A stretch of DNA of 37,399 bases from an uncultured Dorea sp. (GTDB lineage Bacteria > Bacillota > Clostridia > Lachnospirales > Lachnospiraceae). Positions 32,256-37,399 of this stretch are shown here, one piece after another. The stretch's first letter is position 1. Each line of letters starts with the position of its first letter. The position numbers and the translations under genes are program-made. The DNA lies in NCBI GenBank assembly GCA_947652615.1, contig CANTDX010000037.1:1-37399 (forward strand), read 5' to 3'. A model generated the notes under the pieces. It was not told the DNA's origin. It did not search any database and saw only the letters and a program-made list of their open reading frames with translations.

Positions 32256-33680
32256 ATGTCCAGTCAGGATAATCATGAGAACGACATAGAGAAAGCGGAG
32301 AATGGTCAGGTAGAAGAGACGAAGAACCACGATGATGAATATGAGAAGATCTGTTTCGTGTGCAGGCGTCCGGAGACGGTTACGGGGAAGATGATCGATC
32401 TTCCCAACGGGATCTCGATCTGCAGCGATTGTATGCAGAAGAGCTTCGACGCCATGATGAGCGGGCAGATCGACTACAGCCAGTTGATGAATATGAATAT
32501 ACCGGGCGTTCAGATCTTGAATATGACGGATATGGAGAAGAACATCCCCAAGAAGCAGAAGGTCAAGAAGAAGAAGGAAGGGGAGGAGAAGAAGCCTCTG
32601 ATCGACATCCGGAATATTCCGGCTCCCCACAAGATCAAGGGGAAGCTTGACGAGTATGTGGTGGGGCAGGAGTATGCGAAGAAGGCCATGTCTGTGGCGG
32701 TCTATAACCATTACAAGCGTGTGGCGACTGGGACCATGGACGAGATCGAGATCGAGAAGTCGAACATGCTGATGATCGGGCCGACCGGTTCCGGGAAGAC
32801 GTATCTGGTCAAGACTCTGGCGAGGCTTCTTGACGTGCCGCTTGCCATCACGGATGCCACTTCGCTTACAGAGGCGGGCTATATCGGCGATGATATCGAG
32901 AGCGTGGTATCCAAGCTCCTGGCTGCGGCAGGCAATGATGTGGAGAAAGCGGAGCAGGGGATCATCTTCATCGACGAGATCGACAAGATCGCGAAGAAGA
33001 AGAATACGAACCAGAGGGATGTGAGCGGGGAATCCGTTCAGCAGGGGATGCTCAAGCTCCTTGAAGGAAGTGAAGTGGAGGTTCCGGTGGGAGCCAACAG
33101 TAAGAATGCCATGGTGCCGCTCACTACGGTGAATACGAAGAATATCCTCTTCATCTGCGGCGGCGCGTTCCCGGATCTGGATATGATCATCAAGGAACGG
33201 CTGACGAAGCAGTCCTCGATCGGCTTTGGCGCGGAACTGAAAGACAGATATGACCATGATAAGACGATCCTTGAGAAGGTTGCGACGGAAGATCTCCGAA
33301 GCTTCGGTATGATACCGGAGTTCCTTGGCCGTCTGCCGATCGTATTTACCCTGCGGGGCTTAAGCGAGGAGATGCTGATCAAGATCCTGAAGGAACCTAA
33401 GAACGCGATCTTGAAGCAGTATCAGAAGCTGCTGGCCCTCGATGAGGTGAAGCTTGAGTTTGATGACGGCGCCCTGTCTGCGATCGCGAAGAAGGCCATG
33501 AAGAAGGATACAGGGGCGAGAGCGCTTCGGGCGATCATCGAGGAGTTCATGCTGGATATCATGTATGAGATCCCCAAGGACGACAGTATCGGGCAGGTGA
33601 CGATCACAAGGGAGTACATAGAAGGAACCGGCGGGCCGCTGATCATGCTGAGAGGGCAGGAACCGGCCAGGATTGAATGA
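32256..33680 (+). CDS. clpX: ClpX-like AAA+ unfoldase, divergent form
   Basis: The 474-residue protein is a ClpX-type hexameric unfoldase. An N-terminal zinc-binding domain has C33/C36 and C56/C59; a lysine-rich linker (98-115) makes it longer than usual ClpX (about 420). The AAA+ part has GPTGSGKT (175-182), the pore loop GYIGDD (208-213), Walker B IIFIDEID, and an IGF tripeptide (322-324), which is the ClpP-docking loop, so it can work with ClpP. No clpP or tig gene is near, unlike the usual clpP-clpX pair; it follows ligA by 22 bases. It may be a second ClpX with its own substrates. The symbol reflects family, not proven identity. GAGG precedes the ATG. Confidence 0.88.
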   Translation: MSSQDNHENDIEKAENGQVEETKNHDDEYEKICFVCRRPETVTGKMIDLPNGISICSDCMQKSFDAMMSGQIDYSQLMNMNIPGVQILNMTDMEKNIPKKQKVKKKKEGEEKKPLIDIRNIPAPHKIKGKLDEYVVGQEYAKKAMSVAVYNHYKRVATGTMDEIEIEKSNMLMIGPTGSGKTYLVKTLARLLDVPLAITDATSLTEAGYIGDDIESVVSKLLAAAGNDVEKAEQGIIFIDEIDKIAKKKNTNQRDVSGESVQQGMLKLLEGSEVEVPVGANSKNAMVPLTTVNTKNILFICGGAFPDLDMIIKERLTKQSSIGFGAELKDRYDHDKTILEKVATEDLRSFGMIPEFLGRLPIVFTLRGLSEEMLIKILKEPKNAILKQYQKLLALDEVKLEFDDGALSAIAKKAMKKDTGARALRAIIEEFMLDIMYEIPKDDSIGQVTITREYIEGTGGPLIMLRGQEPARIE

Positions 33681-33700
33681 GACGAAGAATAGAATGAACA

Positions 33701-33740
33701 GAATATCTCATATACTCTATAAAAAGTATATGGGGTATTT
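33701..33740 (+). terminator. Long hairpin after clpX overlapping the S8 leader
   Basis: GAATATCTCATATACT (33701-33716) can pair with AGTATATGGGGTATTT (33725-33740) through 16 bp including G-U pairs, with an 8-base loop and TTTTAT behind it. This may end the clpX transcript. The 3' arm holds GGGG, the only ribosome-binding-site-like bases before the S8 ATG at 33747, so the hairpin could also mask that site. Confidence 0.6.
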
Positions 33741-33746
33741 TATATT

Positions 33747-35450
33747 ATGAACGGAAATTCTTGCAGGGAGAAGATATTGTCAGAGGATTACTACGATTTT
33801 ATCTCTCCGATCTATAGAGCGGTTGAACCGTCGGAGATCGGCGGGGCGGACGTCTGTGTCCAGGAGATGGATTTCGGATTCCGGGCAGTCTATGCGAATC
33901 GTGAGGGTATGGCGCCCTTATCGTTGCAGTCTTACCGGTATAATTCCATACCGAACTGTTTCGAGCTGATGGATATGGAGGCGATGGATGCCGCCGGGAT
34001 CAGTGTTGTCCAGACTTATCCGACGCTGAATCTACAGGGCAATGGGATCATGGTGGGATTCCTGGATACGGGGATTGACTATCGCAACGATCTCTTCAAG
34101 AACATTGACGGCACCACCAGGATTGCCGGGATCTGGGACCAGACCATCCAGGATGGGACACTTCCGGAAGGGCTGGATTACGGCAGTGAATATACAGAAG
34201 AGATGATCAATGAAGCGCTTCGCTCAGAGAATCCGCTTGAGATTGTTCCGAGTATGGACACAGAGGGGCACGGTACATTTCTTGCCAGTGTCGCAGCGGG
34301 AGGTGCGAATCTGGAGAAGCGGTTTATCGGAGCGGCTCCGGAGGCGGCGATCGCGGTAGTGAAGCTCAAGCAGGCGAAGACTTATCTCAAAGAATTCTAT
34401 GCGATACGCCAGGATGCCACCTGCTTTCAGGAAAATGACATCATGCTTGCCTTGAAATACCTGAATGATCTCGCGAAGAAGCGGGATATGCCGCTTGCTG
34501 TCTGTGTTGCCCTTGGAACGAACCTGGGAGGGCATAACGGCTCCTCTCTTCTGTCAATGATGCTTGACGCCTATTCTTCTGTCCTGAACCGCAGTGTGGT
34601 GGTAAGTGCGGGGAATGGAGCGGTACACCGGCATCATTTTTCCTATGAATTCAAGGATATGAATGATTCGGCAGAGGCCGAGATTCGTGTGGAAGAGGGT
34701 GTAGACGGGTTTGTCGCGGAATTGTGGACGGCGGTTCCCAATGTCATGACGGTTGCGTTCACGTCGCCTTCCGGGGAGCGGACGGGTTACATATCTATCA
34801 AGCAGGGATATGAATACCAGGAAGATTTCCTGTTCGATAAGACGAATATACAGGTGGAATACCGTCTGCTGTTGGAGAATAATGATTCTCAGCTGATATT
34901 TATGCGGTTCAAGAATCCGGCTCAGGGAATCTGGAGAATCAACGTGAAGCCGGTGCGGATGTCGGACGGAAGATTCCATATGTGGCTTCCTGTACGGGAA
35001 TTCTTATCCGGGGAGGTGAATTTCCTGCAGGCGGATCCGGATACCACCCTTGCAGAACCGGGAACGAGCCAGGTTGCGATGACGGTGGCTTATTACAATG
35101 GAATTGATAATACGGTTGATATTAACTCGGGGAGGGGGTATACTAGAGATGGACGGATCAAGCCGGATTATGCGGTACCAGGCACGATGGTGACCGGTGC
35201 GGGACTGAACGGAGAATTTGTTGTCAGAAGCGGGTCCAGTGTTGCGGCGGGGATCGCGGCAGGAGCATCGGCGCTTCTGATGGAGTGGGTTCTTGCACAG
35301 CCGAATCCATACGGTGTGAATTCAAGCCAGGTCAGGAATATTATCCTGCTTGGAGCGGAGCAGAGGCCGGGGATGGAGAATCCGAACCGGGAATGGGGGT
35401 TCGGAGCCATGAACCTGTACCGTTCTCTGGATATCCTGAGGCAGCTATAG
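33747..35450 (+). CDS. S8 subtilisin-like peptidase, Csp type
   Basis: The 567-residue protein has a subtilisin fold with catalytic D107 (VGFLDTGIDY), H175 (DTEGHGTF) and S498 (SGSSVAAGIAAG), plus N290 (SAGN) for the oxyanion hole; the triad looks intact. An insertion of about 150 residues between the histidine and the serine halves resembles the jellyroll insert of the Csp proteases that act in clostridial spore germination. There is no signal peptide. A germination role is possible; other cytoplasmic uses cannot be ruled out. Two starts are plausible: ATG at 33747 (GGGG in a hairpin 11 bases before) or TTG at 33777, which follows GCAGGGAG by six bases. The ATG form starts with the family-like KILSEDYYDFI, so I keep it. 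Confidence 0.88.
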   Translation: MNGNSCREKILSEDYYDFISPIYRAVEPSEIGGADVCVQEMDFGFRAVYANREGMAPLSLQSYRYNSIPNCFELMDMEAMDAAGISVVQTYPTLNLQGNGIMVGFLDTGIDYRNDLFKNIDGTTRIAGIWDQTIQDGTLPEGLDYGSEYTEEMINEALRSENPLEIVPSMDTEGHGTFLASVAAGGANLEKRFIGAAPEAAIAVVKLKQAKTYLKEFYAIRQDATCFQENDIMLALKYLNDLAKKRDMPLAVCVALGTNLGGHNGSSLLSMMLDAYSSVLNRSVVVSAGNGAVHRHHFSYEFKDMNDSAEAEIRVEEGVDGFVAELWTAVPNVMTVAFTSPSGERTGYISIKQGYEYQEDFLFDKTNIQVEYRLLLENNDSQLIFMRFKNPAQGIWRINVKPVRMSDGRFHMWLPVREFLSGEVNFLQADPDTTLAEPGTSQVAMTVAYYNGIDNTVDINSGRGYTRDGRIKPDYAVPGTMVTGAGLNGEFVVRSGSSVAAGIAAGASALLMEWVLAQPNPYGVNSSQVRNIILLGAEQRPGMENPNREWGFGAMNLYRSLDILRQL

Positions 35451-35548
35451 ATTAAGCCGGATGTACCAGACACCTGTCCCAAAGGCAGGGATTGACAGTC
35501 TGTTTACAGGTTCGTTATTGGAGACAGCAAAGAATAGGAGGAATTACG

Positions 35549-35839
35549 ATGGCAGATTTTTTTGGTGAGTTAGGGAAGAAGATCACAGATACAGCGAGTG
35601 ATCTGAGCAAGAAAGCGGAGGATACATTGGAGATTCAGAAGATCAAGGGAGAGATCCGCTCTCTCAAGCGTGCCAACGAGAGGGATTATAAGGATATCGG
35701 GCGTATGGTATATGAGAAGTTCCAGAAGGGCGAGGTAGGCGATACAGAATACATTTCCCTGTGTGAAGAGATCGAGAAGCGTGAGGAAGAGGTCGAGAAG
35801 CAGGAAGAACAGATCGTGAAGATCAAAGAGGAGATATAA
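35549..35839 (+). CDS. Small coiled-coil protein
   Basis: The 96-residue protein starts MADFFGELGKKITDTASDLS, then a long heptad-like helix (KRANERDYKDIGRMVYEKFQ, EEIEKREEEVEKQEEQIVKI) that should form a coiled coil. It contains no cysteines that would suggest a zinc ribbon, no signal and no membrane segment. It resembles short proteins found near sporulation or envelope genes, but I do not recognise the family. The start at 35549 is clear: AGGAGG lies seven bases before it. It is followed one base after its stop by the signal peptidase II-like gene, so the two are co-expressed. Confidence 0.75.
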   Translation: MADFFGELGKKITDTASDLSKKAEDTLEIQKIKGEIRSLKRANERDYKDIGRMVYEKFQKGEVGDTEYISLCEEIEKREEEVEKQEEQIVKIKEEI

Positions 35840-35840
35840 G

Positions 35841-36383
35841 ATGCTCTCATCGATGATTGTACTGTTTGCGTCGCTTCTGGGAATTGACGTGCTGATAAAG
35901 CAGCAGGTGGAAGAGAACATAGAACCAGGAGAAGAAAAGGAGCTTGCAGGCGGAAGGATCGTCATACGCAAGGTCTACAATAGGGGATTCCTGATGAATA
36001 TCCTGGATGGGAAGCCTAAGGTGGTCAAGTGTGCGACGATCGTTTCGGGGATCGGGATCCTGATCTGGGATATCCTGGCATTTCTTCCGGTTCGGATTAC
36101 ACGGACTGTGCGTGCTGACGGGAAGGCAGGCGGTATCCGCCTCTGTATCAGAAGAGGGTCATACCTCAGGCAATTCGGCATGACCCTCTTAAGCGCCGGG
36201 GCGGCAAGCAACATCTTCGACAGACTGGTAAGAGGCAAGGTGATTGATTATATCGGGATACGAACCGGGCAGAGGCATCTCGATCGGATCACTGCAAATC
36301 TGGGGGATTGCTTCATAGCATGCGGCGGGCTTATTCTGATGCTGAGAGATTTCATTCTCATACCAGGCAGAAGAACTCCTTAA
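35841..36383 (+). CDS. Signal peptidase II (LspA)-like protein
   Basis: The 180-residue protein has the LspA signatures: an N-terminal membrane helix, VYNRGFLMNIL (NxGaA box), GAASNIFDRLVRGKVIDYIG with a catalytic aspartate, and ITANLGDCFIACGGLILML with the second aspartate. LspA cleaves lipoprotein signal peptides at the lipobox; ModA in this window would be a typical substrate. It is longer than usual (about 155-165) because of a charged stretch of about 25 residues between the middle helices (TRTVRADGKAGGIRLCIRRG), so it may be a paralogue rather than the main LspA. GAGGAG precedes the ATG by eight bases. Its end overlaps the convergent dehydrogenase gene by 26 bases. Confidence 0.85.
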   Translation: MLSSMIVLFASLLGIDVLIKQQVEENIEPGEEKELAGGRIVIRKVYNRGFLMNILDGKPKVVKCATIVSGIGILIWDILAFLPVRITRTVRADGKAGGIRLCIRRGSYLRQFGMTLLSAGAASNIFDRLVRGKVIDYIGIRTGQRHLDRITANLGDCFIACGGLILMLRDFILIPGRRTP

Positions 36384-37296
36384 TCTGTTCCAGTATGATA
36401 TTCATCAGCCGTGTCCGGGCTTCCACGCTTGCCCAGGCAATGTGCGGTGTGATAAGCAGCTTCCGGCTGTCTTTGATCTGAAGGAGCGGATTGTCCGGGC
36501 TCATCGGCTCTGTACACAGTACATCCAGCCCGGCCGCGGCGATCTCTCCTTGTATCAGTGCGTCATATAAGTCCTGCTCTATGACGATCGGTCCCCGGCC
36601 AAGGTTCAGGAAGATGCAGGAGTCCTTCATCTGCCTGAACGCCGAAGTTCCGATCAGGTTCTCGGTATATTGGTTCAGCGGCGCATGGACGGAGATAATG
36701 TCCGATTCGGCAAGCAGCGTATCCATGGGGACATGGCGGTACCCTTTCTGCGGGGCGGCGCCTGACGGGGAAGTATAGATCACATGTGCGCCGAAGGCTT
36801 CGGCGATAGAGGCAACCCGCCTCCCGATATTGCCAAGGCCTATGATTCCCCAGGTCTTACCATTCAGTTCATAGAAATGTTCTTCAAAGTGTGTAAACAG
36901 AGTATCGCATGTGTAGCGTTCTTCTTTTACATAGTCGTCATAATACCGCAGCTTCTCTGACAGATAGAACAACATGGCGAATGTGTGCTGTGCTACAGAT
37001 TCCGTAGAGTAGCCTGCCACATTTCTCCAGGCGATGCCGCGGCTGTCCAAGTATTCTTTGTCCAGGTTATTCGTTCCGGTAGCTGTCACGCAGACCAGCT
37101 TGAGCCGGGATGCACTTCCGATGGTGTCTTCATTGACTGTAACCTTGTTCAGTACGATCACATCCGCATCTTTTATACGTTCCGGGACTTCGGCGGGGGT
37201 GGAGAAGGGATATCTTATAACTTCTCCTAATCGGTCATAGCCGGACAGGTCGATATCTTCTCCGATGGTCTTCACGTCTAGAAATACGATCTTCAT
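36358..37296 (-). CDS. D-2-hydroxyacid dehydrogenase
   Basis: The 312-residue enzyme of the D-isomer-specific 2-hydroxyacid dehydrogenase family reduces a 2-oxoacid with NAD(P)H. The nucleotide-binding motif is GLGNIG (153-158), followed by a second strand ending in YTSPSG with no acidic residue, so preference for NADP is possible. Catalytic residues are R234 (NLGRGPIVIE), E263 (DVLCTEPMSPD) and H285 (LLITPHIAWAS). The substrate (for example D-lactate, hydroxyisocaproate or glycerate) cannot be told. AAGGAGG lies before the ATG. It is convergent with the signal peptidase II-like gene, overlapping it by 26 bases. Confidence 0.93.
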   Translation of the reverse strand: MKIVFLDVKTIGEDIDLSGYDRLGEVIRYPFSTPAEVPERIKDADVIVLNKVTVNEDTIGSASRLKLVCVTATGTNNLDKEYLDSRGIAWRNVAGYSTESVAQHTFAMLFYLSEKLRYYDDYVKEERYTCDTLFTHFEEHFYELNGKTWGIIGLGNIGRRVASIAEAFGAHVIYTSPSGAAPQKGYRHVPMDTLLAESDIISVHAPLNQYTENLIGTSAFRQMKDSCIFLNLGRGPIVIEQDLYDALIQGEIAAAGLDVLCTEPMSPDNPLLQIKDSRKLLITPHIAWASVEARTRLMNIILEQIKEFFCLV

Positions 37297-37350
37297 TCAA
37301 TTCCCTCCTTAAAATATGAATGGTGATATGTCTGTTTTGGATACAAAAAA

Positions 37351-37399
37351 AGCGGGTGATGGGAATCGAACCCACGTATCTAGCTTGGAAGGCTAGTGT
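37351..37399 (-). tRNA. tRNA-Gly(TCC), 3' part
   Basis: Reading the minus strand from the right edge: anticodon loop CTTCCAA with anticodon TCC (37387-37389 on plus: GGA), a T-arm containing GTGGGTTCGATTCCCATC, and the acceptor end CACCCGC plus discriminator T at 37351. No CCA is encoded. The 5' half lies beyond the window. It is followed by a T-rich stretch on the minus strand (37344-37350), which probably ends transcription. Confidence 0.93.

Overview
The window reads as chromosomal DNA of an anaerobic Firmicute of class Clostridia, most likely family Lachnospiraceae. The pointers are AGGAGG-type ribosome binding sites, a moderate-GC housekeeping backbone, and protein types common in that family: a DUF5721 protein, paired DUF3990/DUF3791 genes, AAA/PD-(D/E)XK ATPases, an orphan subtilisin-like S8 peptidase, and a SGNH/MBOAT/DHHW cell-surface acylation set. 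The genus cannot be fixed from the sequence alone.

Layout. Positions 1-2070 are a decaying accessory island: a DUF3990 gene with an internal deletion, an intact DUF3791 gene, an AlbA_2/Schlafen-type ATP-binding gene with two compensating frameshifts, and a short remnant that resembles the start of a BREX PglZ. At 2081-4884 comes clpB, with a half-degenerate CIRCE-like operator over its promoter and tandem hairpins after it. From 4900 to 12800, accessory genes (two AAA/PD-(D/E)XK ATPases, a membrane-anchored XRE regulator, a second AlbA_2 ATP-binding protein) alternate with dinB and a YitT-family gene.

Positions 13016-20903 hold a co-oriented molybdenum block: a MobA-like/ModE-like fusion, a MoeA-like protein, an XdhC-family protein with unusual domain order, MoaA, a MOSC-MogA fusion, and the molybdate transporter modABC. 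It covers molybdate import, the first pterin step, molybdenum insertion, and maturation of molybdenum hydroxylases. MoaC, MoaD, MoaE and the hydroxylase itself are not in the window and must lie elsewhere.

Positions 20920-22227 carry an MNT/HEPN toxin-antitoxin-like pair and a small A24 prepilin peptidase. Convergent to them is an ECF sigma/anti-sigma pair (22219-23703, minus) with an ECF-type promoter in front of it. Then follow a DbpA-type DEAD-box helicase, a convergent DUF5721 gene, a three-gene SGNH-MBOAT-DHHW surface-acylation cluster running tightly into a pseudouridine synthase, ligA and a divergent clpX, an S8 peptidase behind a long hairpin, a small coiled-coil gene, a signal peptidase II-like gene, a convergent D-2-hydroxyacid dehydrogenase, and the 3' part of tRNA-Gly(TCC) at the right edge.

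No whole previously undescribed system is evident. The best candidates for something new are the MobA-ModE fusion that lacks the usual nucleotide-binding motif, together with the rearranged XdhC and shortened MoeA in the same operon; the CspC/clpX-region hairpin; and the BREX-like remnant island.
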